From Aphanizomenon flos-aquae FACHB-1287 (GTDB taxonomy: Bacteria; Cyanobacteriota; Cyanobacteriia; Cyanobacteriales; Nostocaceae): a DNA stretch of 64,000 nucleotides. Positions within the stretch are counted from its first letter, which is position 1; each line of letters begins with the position of its first letter. Where the stretch lies: positions 1-64,000 of the forward strand of contig NZ_JACJTO010000007.1 of assembly GCF_014698755.1 (NCBI RefSeq), given 5' to 3'. The position numbers and the translations under genes are program-made. Under the pieces are notes generated by a model. The model was given only the letters and a program-made list of their open reading frames with translations. It was not told the origin of the DNA and ran no database searches. Shown piece by piece: positions 37,087 to 45,977 of this stretch.

Positions 37087-37914
37087 ATGTATAAAAATTT
37101 CTCTCAGTCCAGGTTGCCAATAAAAACAAGAAAACTACTAATATTAATTACTACAGCATTAACGACTTTACTCTTGGTAATTGGCTTACCAACTGTTACT
37201 ACTTCTCCTGTTGTCGCACAATCCAATACCAGCTTATTGATATCCGCCGCTGCTAGTTTAAAAGAGGTGTTGGTAGAAATTCAGCCTTTATACCAACAAA
37301 GTCAACCCAATGTTAATATTAATTATAATTTCGGATCTTCTGGTACATTACAGCAACAAATAGAACAAGGTGCGCCGACGGATATTTTCATATCTGCGGC
37401 CAAAAAACAAGTGGATACTTTAGAACAAAAAGGACTTTTAGTTACAGGAAGTCGAAATATCATTGCTAAAAATCGACTAGTTTTAATAGTACCTAAAAAT
37501 GCAGTCGGTATCAATAGTTTCTATAGTCTCAAAGATGCTAAAGTCAAAAAAATTGCTATTGGTGAACCGAGAAGTGTACCCGCAGGACAATACGCACAAC
37601 AAGTATTAGAAAAGTTGAAAATTTGGACAGAGGTTAAATCAAAACTGGTTTTTGCTAATAATGTCCGTCAAGTTTTAGCATCTGTAGAAAGTGGTAATGC
37701 TGATACAGGTTTAGTTTATGCTACTGATGCCAAAATCTCTAATCGAGTGAAAGTTGTAGTTACAGCAGATGAAAAATATCACTCTCCGATTATTTATCCC
37801 TTAGCAGTTGTTAAACGTAGTAAAAATGTTAATGCTGCTAAAGAATTTTCCCAATTTTTATCTAGTAATCAAGCTAAAGCTGTATTTAAGAAATATGGGT
37901 TTATTTTGCCTTAG
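37087..37914 (+). CDS. modA: Molybdate ABC transporter substrate-binding protein ModA
   Basis: ModA captures molybdate in the periplasm for ModBC. The protein has a signal peptide of about 43 residues (ending VVAQ) and typical ModA segments: LLISAAASLKEVLVE at the start of the mature part, NFGSSGTLQQQIEQGAPTDIFISA with the oxyanion-binding Ser, and GNADTGLVYATDA. Start ATG 37087 is preferred to an upstream TTG. The fused modBC is 267 bp downstream, separated by a MITE-like element, and both have the same palindrome upstream. Confidence 0.94.
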   Translation: MYKNFSQSRLPIKTRKLLILITTALTTLLLVIGLPTVTTSPVVAQSNTSLLISAAASLKEVLVEIQPLYQQSQPNVNINYNFGSSGTLQQQIEQGAPTDIFISAAKKQVDTLEQKGLLVTGSRNIIAKNRLVLIVPKNAVGINSFYSLKDAKVKKIAIGEPRSVPAGQYAQQVLEKLKIWTEVKSKLVFANNVRQVLASVESGNADTGLVYATDAKISNRVKVVVTADEKYHSPIIYPLAVVKRSKNVNAAKEFSQFLSSNQAKAVFKKYGFILP

Positions 37915-37944
37915 TCATAAGTTAAATTACGGTATACTCAGATT

Positions 37945-38035
37945 AAATAAGGTACACCTTATGCGGGCAAGATGCCCGCACCACAAGAGTTTTATGATTA
38001 ATGTCTGTACTTTATAATACCGGGAACAACTATAT
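37945..38035. mobile_element. MITE-like element with GC palindrome, copy 5
   Basis: AAGGTACACCTTATGCGGGC leads into the palindrome GCGGGCAAGATGCCCGC, then ACCACAAGAGTTTTATGATT and ACCGGGAACAACTATATA. The copy lies between modA and modBC in the reverse orientation, like the copy at 25095. It may have separated a formerly contiguous operon. Confidence 0.55.
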
Positions 38036-38126
38036 AATTTATTCACAGGATTAAATAAAAAACTCAAGGATATTACTGACGATTTATTAAACTACTTAAA
38101 TAATTTTTCATTGATAAAAAGGTATA

Positions 38127-38145
38127 ATACCAACTAAGTTGATTT
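38127..38145. promoter_or_regulatory. Imperfect TACCAA-N5-TTGATT palindrome upstream of modBC
   Basis: ATACCAACTAAGTTGATTTA resembles the modA operator candidates with the same 5-base spacing, with a change in the right arm. It is about 40 bp before the modBC start. It suggests shared control. Confidence 0.4.
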
Positions 38146-38180
38146 ATGACTTAATCAATCAAAACTTTCTTTAAACAATT

Positions 38181-39977
38181 ATGCCACAGGATTTATCACC
38201 GCTTTGGATATCATTAAAAACGGCTTTATTGGCAACATTTATTACTTTCTTTTTGGGCATATCTGCCGCTTATTGGATGTTAGGATATCGTGGTAAAGGT
38301 AAATCTTTAATTGAGGGGATATTTGTTGCACCGTTGATTTTACCACCTACGGTAGTCGGGTTTTTACTGCTGCTATTTTTTGGTAAAAATGGTCCAGTTG
38401 GTAAACTTTTAGAACCGTTTGATGCGACAATTGTTTTCACTTGGTATGGTGCGGCGATCGCTGCTACAGTAGTTTCATTCCCATTAATGTACAAAACTGC
38501 ATTGGCAGCTTTTAGCCAAATTGATGCTAATTTGTTACGAGTAGCGAGAACTTTGGGCGCTAAAGAATTGACAATTTTTTGGCGGATTAGTTTACCCTTA
38601 GCATTTCCTGGGATTATTGCTGCCACTACCTTAGCATTTGCGCGAGCTTTAGGTGAATTTGGGGCAACTTTGATGTTAGCAGGAAATATCCCTGGACAAA
38701 CTCAAACTATCCCAATGGCGATATATTTTGCAGTAGAATCTGGGTCAATTAATGAAGCTTGGTTTTGGTCAATTATAATTATGATTGTTTCTCTTTCAGG
38801 AATTATTATAGCTAATTTTTGGCAAGAACTTTTATATAAATCAAAATCTCCAAAAATATCGAAAATTTTCAGAGAATTAGTAAATAAATCTTCTTTATTA
38901 TCAGAAGATTGTCCCCAAAAAGGCTTATTTTTAGATATTGAAAAAAGACTCCCTAATTTTCATTTGCAAGTTGCCCTTAATACTGATGATCAACCATTAG
39001 GATTATTGGGAAGTTCTGGAGCAGGAAAAAGTATGATTTTGCGTTGTCTGGCTGGAATAGAAACACCAAATAAAGGAAGAATAGTTTTAAATAATCGGGT
39101 ATTATTTGACTCAGAAAAGAAAATTAATCTGCCAATTGATCAACGAAAAATTGGTTTTTTATTCCAAAACTATGCCTTATTTCCACATCTAACTGTGGCG
39201 CAAAATATCGCTTTTGGTATACCTAAATATATAAATGCTCATGAGGAGGTAGAAAAGCAATTAATAACTATGCACTTACAGGGATTTGGAAACCGCTATC
39301 CACACCAACTTTCTGGGGGACAACAGCAACGGGTAGCATTAGCTAGGGCTTTGGCTAGTAAACCAGAAGCATTACTTTTAGATGAACCATTTTCGGCACT
39401 TGATACCCATTTACGCAGTCAATTAGAACAACAAGTTACAGAAATTCTGGATGATTATTCTGGTGTAACTTTGTTTGTTACTCATAATATGGAGGAAGCT
39501 TATCGGCTATGTCCCAATTTGTTAGTATTAGACCAGGGAAAAGCCGCTCATTATGGTTCTAAATATGAAATTTTTCAACATCCTGCGAGTGTAAATGTGG
39601 CTCAAATTACAGGTTGTAAAAACTTTTCTCGGGCTAATATTTTATCACCTCAAAAAATAGAAGCAATTGATTGGGGTTGTACTCTTGAAGTTAGAGAAAA
39701 AATTCCTGCAAAATTATCTCATGTTGGTATTCGCGCTCACCATTTGATTTTTACGAAAGATCCTCAACAAGTAAATACATTTCCCTGTTATTTAGTTCGT
39801 ACCAGTGAAACACCTCACAGAATGACGGTATTTCTTAAATTACATTCTGCTGGTAATCATACTCATGATTATCATTTACAAGGGGAAATTTATAAAGAAA
39901 AATGGCTAAATATTCAAGAACAATCTTTTCCCTGGTATGTGCATTTAGAACCTTCTCGGTTACTTTTAATGGAGTAA
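38181..39977 (+). CDS. modBC: Molybdate ABC transporter permease-ATPase fusion ModBC
   Basis: The 598 residues join a permease (about 1-215, EAA-like loop in [20 protein letters not shown]) to an ATPase (Walker A GSSGAGKS at 277-284, signature LSGGQQQ, Walker [12 protein letters not shown]) and a C-terminal TOBE-like part (about 480-598). The fusion is known from Anabaena/Nostoc. With ModA it imports molybdate for nitrogenase and nitrate reductase. Start ATG 38181. The downstream DNA has no terminator I could see. Confidence 0.95.
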   Translation: MPQDLSPLWISLKTALLATFITFFLGISAAYWMLGYRGKGKSLIEGIFVAPLILPPTVVGFLLLLFFGKNGPVGKLLEPFDATIVFTWYGAAIAATVVSFPLMYKTALAAFSQIDANLLRVARTLGAKELTIFWRISLPLAFPGIIAATTLAFARALGEFGATLMLAGNIPGQTQTIPMAIYFAVESGSINEAWFWSIIIMIVSLSGIIIANFWQELLYKSKSPKISKIFRELVNKSSLLSEDCPQKGLFLDIEKRLPNFHLQVALNTDDQPLGLLGSSGAGKSMILRCLAGIETPNKGRIVLNNRVLFDSEKKINLPIDQRKIGFLFQNYALFPHLTVAQNIAFGIPKYINAHEEVEKQLITMHLQGFGNRYPHQLSGGQQQRVALARALASKPEALLLDEPFSALDTHLRSQLEQQVTEILDDYSGVTLFVTHNMEEAYRLCPNLLVLDQGKAAHYGSKYEIFQHPASVNVAQITGCKNFSRANILSPQKIEAIDWGCTLEVREKIPAKLSHVGIRAHHLIFTKDPQQVNTFPCYLVRTSETPHRMTVFLKLHSAGNHTHDYHLQGEIYKEKWLNIQEQSFPWYVHLEPSRLLLME

Positions 39978-39998
39978 ATAGTCTGTAGCTATTCTTGA

Positions 39999-40220
39999 CT
40001 ACAGGGAAATGGCCTTTTTTACCAGCAGGTGGGTTATTTGCAATCCGTACCTGTGGCGGTGTGGCTAGGGGGGAGTTACCAGGTGCTGGGGGATGTTAAG
40101 GCTAGTAAACAATGGTGGGAAGTAGCTTGTGAGGAATGTCAGGAGGCGTTTAATCCGGCTGCGGCTGATTATTGGTTAGGGAGAGCCTTGGTGGGTTTGG
40201 GGGATAAATCAGGGGCTTAA
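39999..40220 (+). pseudogene. C-terminal fragment of a TPR-like protein
   Basis: The frame is open from 39999 and ends TAA 40220. It reads YQQVGYLQSVPVAVWLGGSY...WLGRALVGLGDKSGA, like the end of a tetratricopeptide-type protein. It has no good start codon (a GTG at 40029 is only in frame) and the codon use is more GC-rich than in its neighbours. The 5' part is missing. It lies at the border of the accessory patch. Confidence 0.5.
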
Positions 40221-40339
40221 TCAAGGATTTGCAAATGCTGAAAAATTTTAAAGCCCTAATTTCTGCAACATTAAGTACCCATCAAGCGGTATTTTACCGG
40301 AAAGTGCGATCGCTACTTCCTGACCGAAAAGACGGGACA

Positions 40340-40505
40340 CAAGCCCCGTCCTTCTAGGACGGTTTTATGTTAAAATTTGGTCATAGTCGCCATAGGGCAT
40401 TGGGAGACTTTAAACGGACATGGAGGGACGATAAGACCACTTGTGGCGTGTTTCATTGAAGTGTCAAGAATCATCGCACCTTCAGGTCGGTGAGTATGTC
40501 AACCA
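40340..40505 (+). mobile_element. IS200/IS605-like right-end remnant(s)
   Basis: ACACAAGCCCCGTCCTTCTA at about 40339 forms the stem CCGTCC/GGACGG, then a segment of about 100 bp ends AAGTGTCAAGAATCATCGCA-CCTTCAGGTCGGTGAGTATGTCA. Both resemble the structured right ends of IS605-type elements (TnpB-associated). No tnpA or tnpB frame is present. They may be leftover ends of excised copies. The assignment rests on memory of such ends. Confidence 0.4.
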
Positions 40506-40523
40506 ACAACCCCAACGCCTACC

Positions 40524-41126
40524 TCAGCCATTCTGGGACATCCAAATTAGAAAGCCCAAAATTTGATCAACTGGTGGTACTGGATAATCATTCAAGTCAA
40601 TGGTTACTGTTTGTCCTTCTAGTTGGAGAAACCGCCAAACCGTACCACTTGTCACCGTTCCGTAAATTGTGGAAATCGGCTGCTGCTTCTGTTGATTAAA
40701 GCGTTGTGCTGCTACCATTTCGGCTAAACATTGTCCCAGTCCTGGTTTTAGGTCTTCTTTTTTCGCTTCCACCAAAATCACTGCCGGGGCTTTAATATAC
40801 AATTGCTCTGGAGAGCGACTAATCAGAAAATCAACATAACCCGTCAAATCAACCTCTGGCTGCACGTTGAACTCTTCGCCGGAAAAGACACTAATTTGTC
40901 CATGAAGCTGACGTTTGACTTCTAGTAACACGGGATTGATAATGCCTTCAGAACGCGCTTTTTCACTACCTACTGCAACTGCCCAAGGTATGGTTTCTTT
41001 CAATGTATCTTTGAGCAAAGAACTCGGATTAAATGGGGAAATCTCTGGTAGAAAGCGATCGCCTTCAACAATTGTCAGTTGAAAATCATCTACAGCTTTA
41101 CTCAAAGTAAATTTACTATAAGGCAT
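40524..41126 (-). CDS. PD-(D/E)XK restriction-endonuclease-like protein
   Basis: The 200-residue protein contains a restriction-like active site: PEVDLTGYVDFLI (acidic position) and then VILVEAKKEDL (ExK), followed by a conserved aromatic end region (YGTVTSGTVWRFLQL). It belongs to a family of cyanobacterial hypothetical proteins related to type I restriction R N-terminal domains. It is not accompanied by a methylase. Start ATG 41126. It sits in a patch with IS605-like ends and the Septu-like genes. Confidence 0.7.
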   Translation of the reverse strand: MPYSKFTLSKAVDDFQLTIVEGDRFLPEISPFNPSSLLKDTLKETIPWAVAVGSEKARSEGIINPVLLEVKRQLHGQISVFSGEEFNVQPEVDLTGYVDFLISRSPEQLYIKAPAVILVEAKKEDLKPGLGQCLAEMVAAQRFNQQKQQPISTIYGTVTSGTVWRFLQLEGQTVTIDLNDYPVPPVDQILGFLIWMSQNG

Positions 41127-41325
41127 AAAAGTTTTCTCGATAATTGGTAATATAAAGATATTTTACCGAAAAGCGATCGCCTTGATAATGGGAAATTGAG
41201 GGCTTGACACTACCCATCGTAGACATCGCTGACAAAATAAGTAGGTGAGCGTTAAAAATTGTCGTTGGGATAAGGCAGGGGAGCAGGGAGCAGGGGGAAA
41301 GAGTTTGAGCTTGCTTTTCTTCACA

Positions 41326-41466
41326 TACCTTTGGCTCACTGAGATAGCTTACATTATTATCTAAATATAAAACCAGAGGACCATCTGCTACTGACAAGAG
41401 GGACTCTTCTAAATAAGTTGTAAAACTTACCTTTTCTTGACTATAACTAACTTTATTTACTGTTTT
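41326..41466 (-). pseudogene. Possible protein fragment
   Basis: An open stretch read on the minus strand gives VNKVSYSQEKVSFTTYLEES, LLSVADGPLVLYLDNNVSYL and SEPK in succession, which looks protein-like. It is bounded upstream by TAG (41467-41469) and runs into GC-rich repeat DNA downstream (GGGAGCAGGG at 41281-41300). No family was recognised. It could be chance. Confidence 0.25.
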
Positions 41467-41528
41467 CTAATAAATGGGAGAGACTGAAAAATATATCTTG
41501 ATTATCTTGATTTTCAGCCTCCCTAAAA

Positions 41529-42152
41529 TTAACTTAATTCCAATAAACCTTGATAACCTGTAACAATTCTATTACCATCTTTGAGAATGTGAACCTCAAT
41601 TTGATCACTAGCCCAAGTGATTTTATCTGCAAATTCTGGGTTAAAAATATTCACATTTTGATTACTAGAAGAAACCGGAGAGTCAGGAGAATTAATTGCT
41701 AGAGATTTTACAAAAGGACCATCAATCAAAATATCTAATTCTGCTAATAATTCTTTTGCACCTGGAGGGGCAGAATTAGATTGTAATTGCTGGAGTGTAA
41801 AACCAGTAAAAGACATAATATTTAAACCCGCTGCTTTTAACTTTTTGGCTAAAATCGTTAATGCCGGTGCTTGCCAAAATGGTTCACCACCAGAAAAAGT
41901 TACACCCGTATTATGGGGATTTCTAAGAATACTTTCAGCTAGGGTATCAATAGCCACTAAATCATTAATTTCAAATGCCCAGGAGTCGGGATTAAAACAA
42001 CCAGAACATTCACGGTTACAGCCTTGTACCCAGACCACAGCCCGACAACCGGGTCCATTAACTTCTGATTTGTCAACGTAACCCATAATGTTAAGATAGC
42101 CGGGGGGAATGTCCGCGAGTCCTAGAGATGGGTTCATGGGCTTGGTTTCCAT
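41529..42152 (-). CDS. NrdG-like 4Fe-4S radical SAM activating enzyme
   Basis: The 207-residue protein has CNRECSGC (the CxxxCxxC cluster site at about residues 45-52), the GGEPFWQ motif, and the short partial barrel of glycyl-radical-activating enzymes like NrdG. The partner reductase is not nearby. RBS AAGGAG lies about ten bases before ATG 42152. It may activate a glycyl radical protein elsewhere, or be a stand-alone member of the family. Confidence 0.85.
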   Translation of the reverse strand: METKPMNPSLGLADIPPGYLNIMGYVDKSEVNGPGCRAVVWVQGCNRECSGCFNPDSWAFEINDLVAIDTLAESILRNPHNTGVTFSGGEPFWQAPALTILAKKLKAAGLNIMSFTGFTLQQLQSNSAPPGAKELLAELDILIDGPFVKSLAINSPDSPVSSSNQNVNIFNPEFADKITWASDQIEVHILKDGNRIVTGYQGLLELS

Positions 42153-42320
42153 CTTTTCTCAACTCCTTTTCAACTTTTCCTATTACTTGCTAATATAGCG
42201 AGACTCTGAAAAAGTGTGGAGAAAAAAAATATAAGCTTTTTCAAGGTTTGATTATTTTGTGTAATTAACCTGAGATCATTTTGTGCTTGGTAAATCTAAA
42301 TATGGTTATTAAGTATCATC

Positions 42321-43079
42321 TTAACCTGAATAAGAAATATTCATCAGGTGTCGTTCCGCACCTGCACCTAAAAACCAGCGAATAGTTGTAAAAAACCGAG
42401 GCCAATTACCTGTACCATTACCCAATTCTTCCACTGCTATTTTCTCTTCTAGATCATTTATATCAATTGTCTCATCCTTAAGTTGCTCTCCTATATCTTT
42501 AATTACAACTATTCGTTGATCCTTTAATCGTTGAACATTAAGTCCAAGTTTATCAATAGTAAATTGAACATTTTCAATAGGAATACCAGCTTTTAAACAG
42601 GCAATTTCATCAGGTTTAATTTCACCAGTTAAACTACTGAATTTGAATAAACGTAATGTTGGTAAATTGAGAGGATTTAATAATCGACCATCAGGGATGA
42701 ACTCATACTTTGCTGCACCACAGCAAGGAAAATCATTCGGAGGTCGTGAGTTTCTTATACCATCATCTTCACCAGGAATTTCTACGTTTTGCAGTCCACC
42801 TTGACAGATAGCCATCATATTTAGCCAATCCAGATCATGATTATTTTCTTTTGTTGATTGGTGACAAGGAATAAAGTGTTCAACTGATCTATCTTTTTCA
42901 TGTAGTTCCATTTCACAATAGGCACAAAGTCCTTTTTGATCAGATGCTAAAGTATCACGAATTGGATTTAAAGTCTCTTGATTCTTTTTTAAATTCTTCC
43001 ATTTTTTAAACTGAGAAGAAAATCGCTTTTTATAGTTTTTAAGTTCCTCTGGTTCTGGGGATTTAAGAACGTTTTTCAC
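42321..43079 (-). CDS. ptuB: PtuB-like HNH endonuclease (Septu defence, TIGR02646)
   Basis: The 252-residue protein has an HNH-type zinc finger: CAYC (about 52-55), the catalytic segment SVEHFIPCH and DWLNMMAICQGG, then CCGAAKYE. It matches the HNH protein paired with an AAA ATPase in Septu and in type I-A retrons. The stop codon of the ATPase gene overlaps the start of this gene by 4 bp. It is expected to cut phage or host nucleic acids when released by the ATPase. No reverse transcriptase is present, so this is Septu rather than a retron. Confidence 0.75.
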   Translation of the reverse strand: MKNVLKSPEPEELKNYKKRFSSQFKKWKNLKKNQETLNPIRDTLASDQKGLCAYCEMELHEKDRSVEHFIPCHQSTKENNHDLDWLNMMAICQGGLQNVEIPGEDDGIRNSRPPNDFPCCGAAKYEFIPDGRLLNPLNLPTLRLFKFSSLTGEIKPDEIACLKAGIPIENVQFTIDKLGLNVQRLKDQRIVVIKDIGEQLKDETIDINDLEEKIAVEELGNGTGNWPRFFTTIRWFLGAGAERHLMNISYSG

Positions 43080-44389
43080 ACTGCATTCCTCCGTTCTAAT
43101 CTGCGGATTTGCATATCTGCTCTAGTCATATCTGGATCAAAAGATTCCCAGTGTTGTAATTCTTTTTTAAGGCGTTTTGCTTCTTCTAATTGACCATTAT
43201 CAATTGCTTCAAAAAGCTGTGTCAGTGTTCTTGATTCTTCCGTATCTGGTCTTAAATCACTTAACCCTAAAACATATCTGACAATATCTGAACTTTTCAT
43301 CCCCCTGGTAGGTGATGGACATTCCTTTATTTGATAATCTTCTAATATCTTCACCTGATTTTGTTTAACTGTTGTTACAACTTCAGGACTGTGAGTAGTG
43401 GCGATAATTTGAGTGTTGGGAAATACTTTTTTTAAATCAGGAATAATTTTTTGTTGCCAAGTTGGATGTAAATGCAAATCTAACTCATCAATCATTAAAA
43501 TAGCTTCTGCTGCTAATGGGTTTTCCATATTTGGATTTGCTTGTGCTAAACGTCGCGCAAAGTCCATTACCAATGCCAACATATTGCGATATCCTGCACT
43601 TAATTGACTTAATAAAAGTTCTCTTTTTTCTCCTGTTTCCATTGTCCACTCAACCATCAATTTTGCAGATGTTGCACCTGAAAAATAAATGCGAGCATTG
43701 GGAGCAATAATGGTAGAAATAGCATTTCTTATTTGCTTTAAATCAGGAAGTTCAAAGTTAATATCTCTCCGCTTTTTTACCTCTCTTAGTTCTTGTAACT
43801 CGCGCACAAAAAACCAGTTAGCTAAATCTGTAAAATCAGATGTTGCATCAAGGATGTTATTTAAAGCATCAAATCTATTGAAGTATTTATTTGAAATATC
43901 TTCAATATCATCAATATTATTTAAGTGGCGATCACCTCTATAATAAGCTATAATGGAAAGGTCTGATTTTTTGTTATCTAATTGATTTAAAAATTTACTT
44001 TCCAGTTCGGCTAAAAGCTTTGTTAAACCTTTGAATGATAGAGATAAAGGCAACTTATTATTAGCAATCATTTCTTCATAAACACTTGTCCAATCTGAAA
44101 AACCAGTAGCAGATACAGTGAATTCTGGTGGATTTATTTTTCTATTATCTTCTTGATTGGCTGATACCTCTTGTCGTTCTAAAACAAGTGATTTGCCTTC
44201 TATCTCTTCTGTGGCTAAAAGCATCTGAATCTTAATAATATAGGGAATCATTGCAATAGCAATACCATCCAATAATGCACTTTTACCTGATCCATTATTG
44301 CCAACAAAAATATTGATATCGGGGTCTAAATTAACTTCCAAATGCTCGAAGCAGCGGAAGTTTTTGATAATGACTTTTTGAATGTGCAT
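43076..44389 (-). CDS. ptuA: PtuA-like AAA ATPase (Septu defence)
   Basis: The 437-residue protein starts MHIQKVIIKNFRCFEHLEVN, typical of RecF/SMC-like ATPases. Walker A is VGNNGSGKSALLDG, the signature is LSAGYRNML, Walker B is AILMIDELDLHLHP, and the switch is IIATTHSPEVV. A frame 13 codons longer exists, but ATG 44389 opens the recognised domain. With the overlapping HNH gene it forms the two-gene Septu organisation. Phage sensing is assigned to the ATPase in known systems; the trigger is not known here. Confidence 0.8.
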   Translation of the reverse strand: MHIQKVIIKNFRCFEHLEVNLDPDINIFVGNNGSGKSALLDGIAIAMIPYIIKIQMLLATEEIEGKSLVLERQEVSANQEDNRKINPPEFTVSATGFSDWTSVYEEMIANNKLPLSLSFKGLTKLLAELESKFLNQLDNKKSDLSIIAYYRGDRHLNNIDDIEDISNKYFNRFDALNNILDATSDFTDLANWFFVRELQELREVKKRRDINFELPDLKQIRNAISTIIAPNARIYFSGATSAKLMVEWTMETGEKRELLLSQLSAGYRNMLALVMDFARRLAQANPNMENPLAAEAILMIDELDLHLHPTWQQKIIPDLKKVFPNTQIIATTHSPEVVTTVKQNQVKILEDYQIKECPSPTRGMKSSDIVRYVLGLSDLRPDTEESRTLTQLFEAIDNGQLEEAKRLKKELQHWESFDPDMTRADMQIRRLERRNAV

Positions 44390-44468
44390 TGGTTTATTTT
44401 CCCTCTTTCCTCGTTTGCTCGTTCTCACACTCTGTATAAGAATGAATTATTGAAGACGCTGCTTTTTC

Positions 44469-44858
44469 TTATTTTAATGTTTGTACTTGGGAATAATTAA
44501 GAATTTTGGCATCAGCAGTTAATAAATTGCAATTATAATACCTAGAAGTAGCAACAATCATTTGATCAAATGGATCGCTATGAAACCCATTTAATCTGGT
44601 TGAATCAACTATTATGGGTAAGTTTAAATCTAATAATTGCACTCCTGGATAAGCTAATGCTAGTTCTAACCATTCATTAATTCGACAAGAAAAATTTAAT
44701 CGGTTTTTTTCTACTAATTTAGCTACTTCCCAACACGAAACAATACTCACTCCTATACCCTGCGATTGAGATTCTTCTATCCATGCTTCATATTGTTTAG
44801 TAAGTCGCTGATTACCATCAACCCACCAAACCCAAATATGTGTATCAAGTATAATCAT
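44469..44858 (-). CDS. VapC-like PIN domain toxin
   Basis: The 129-residue protein begins MIILDTHIWVWWV with the first acidic residue of the PIN domain, then has a conserved Glu in SCWEVAKL and the acidic pair in FHSDPFDQMIVATS. PIN toxins cut RNA, often tRNA. Start ATG 44858 overlaps the stop of the antitoxin gene (ATGA), as in many TA operons. An upstream in-frame start (44873) is less likely. Confidence 0.87.
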   Translation of the reverse strand: MIILDTHIWVWWVDGNQRLTKQYEAWIEESQSQGIGVSIVSCWEVAKLVEKNRLNFSCRINEWLELALAYPGVQLLDLNLPIIVDSTRLNGFHSDPFDQMIVATSRYYNCNLLTADAKILNYSQVQTLK

Positions 44859-45094
44859 TGTAAATATTCCCAATCTTCTAAAGCTACAGGTTCAGTAGGA
44901 TCATCATAACGGATCACTTTGCCACGTAAAGGATAAAGATTGGTATTTTGTGTTTCTAGAGATTTAATTTGATGTTGTGCGGTTTGAGGTTGTAAAATAA
45001 TTACTTCCACAACATCACCAGCATGGAAAGGTAAACCTTTTAATACCAAAGTTCCATCTTCAGTTAAGGACGTTTCGATTTTATGAGCATTCAT
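44855..45094 (-). CDS. Antitoxin of a VapBC-type pair
   Basis: The 79-residue protein reads MNAHKIETSLTEDGTLVLKG and has a swapped-hairpin-like N-terminus typical of AbrB/VapB-type or DUF2281-like antitoxins; its C-terminus would wrap the toxin. It overlaps the toxin gene by 4 bp. It is expected to bind the operon promoter as well. Start ATG 45094. Confidence 0.78.
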   Translation of the reverse strand: MNAHKIETSLTEDGTLVLKGLPFHAGDVVEVIILQPQTAQHQIKSLETQNTNLYPLRGKVIRYDDPTEPVALEDWEYLQ

Positions 45095-45150
45095 ATTATC
45101 AATCTGGTGTGTTACAGTTGATTTTATTTTAACATATTACCTCGTTACCG

Positions 45151-45960
45151 TTAATTGCATTTCTTTGGTGTTAATGATTCTAAGTTATTCTCTAAAATCG
45201 TCCCTTTTAGATTTGCTCCCTGAAAATTTGCACCCCTAATATTTGCACCTTTTAAATTTGCTCCTGCTAAGTTTGCACCTTTCAAATTTGCCCAACTTAA
45301 ATCTGCTTCTGTTAAATTAGCTTCCGTCAAATTAGCTTTAGATAAAAATGCGTTTCCTAAATGAGCCTTAGTTAAATTAGCTTTATGTAAATTGGCTTGA
45401 TAAAGTTGAGCAGTCATTAATTCTGCTTCATATAAATTTGCTTCACTCAAATCAGCAGTAATTAAATTAACTGCGATCAAATTTGCAAAACCTAGATTAC
45501 TACGAATAAGTTTTGACCCTGATAAATCAGCATCTTTTAAATTAGCATTTTGGCAATCTGTACCAATTAAATTGGCATCATTAATCATAGTATTTTCCAA
45601 ATTCGCACCACCAAAGTTAGCACCAATAAAGTTTCCAAAACTTAAATCAGCATCTGTCAAAATTGCCCCGCTAAAATTAGCAAGACTCAAATTAGCCCTA
45701 CTCAAATTAGCTGCAATTAATTTAGCTTCATAAAAAATAGCATTACTAATATTAGCATCACTAAAATTAGTTCGCACCAATAAAGCATGAGCTAAATTTA
45801 CCTTATTCAAATTTACCCCTTGGAGATTTGCCCCCCGGAGGTTTTCTCCTAATAAATTGGCATTGCTAAGATCAATTTCAATTTGGGGATTTTTATTTCT
45901 CCATTCTATCCAATTAACTGCACCTGATCTTAATAAATTGAGATGTTGTTGATTTGCCAT
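45151..45960 (-). CDS. Pentapeptide repeat protein
   Basis: The 269-residue protein is a run of A(D/N)LxX pentapeptides from about residue 25 to 260 (such as GANLQGVNLNKVNLAHALL) that should form a right-handed quadrilateral beta-helix. There is no signal peptide or extra domain except the short helical start MANQQHLNLLRSGAVNW. This start resembles a common cyanobacterial variant. Function unknown. Start ATG 45960. Confidence 0.93.
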   Translation of the reverse strand: MANQQHLNLLRSGAVNWIEWRNKNPQIEIDLSNANLLGENLRGANLQGVNLNKVNLAHALLVRTNFSDANISNAIFYEAKLIAANLSRANLSLANFSGAILTDADLSFGNFIGANFGGANLENTMINDANLIGTDCQNANLKDADLSGSKLIRSNLGFANLIAVNLITADLSEANLYEAELMTAQLYQANLHKANLTKAHLGNAFLSKANLTEANLTEADLSWANLKGANLAGANLKGANIRGANFQGANLKGTILENNLESLTPKKCN

Positions 45961-45977
45961 TTTTTGTTCCTATTCCT

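Noticed and set aside
41116-41397. 93-codon minus-strand gene
   Set aside because: Its first part looks protein-like but the rest is GC-rich repeat DNA and it overlaps the next gene start; only the fragment 41326-41466 is noted.
42321-44389. Type I-A retron
   Set aside because: No reverse transcriptase or msr/msd-like RNA is found nearby.
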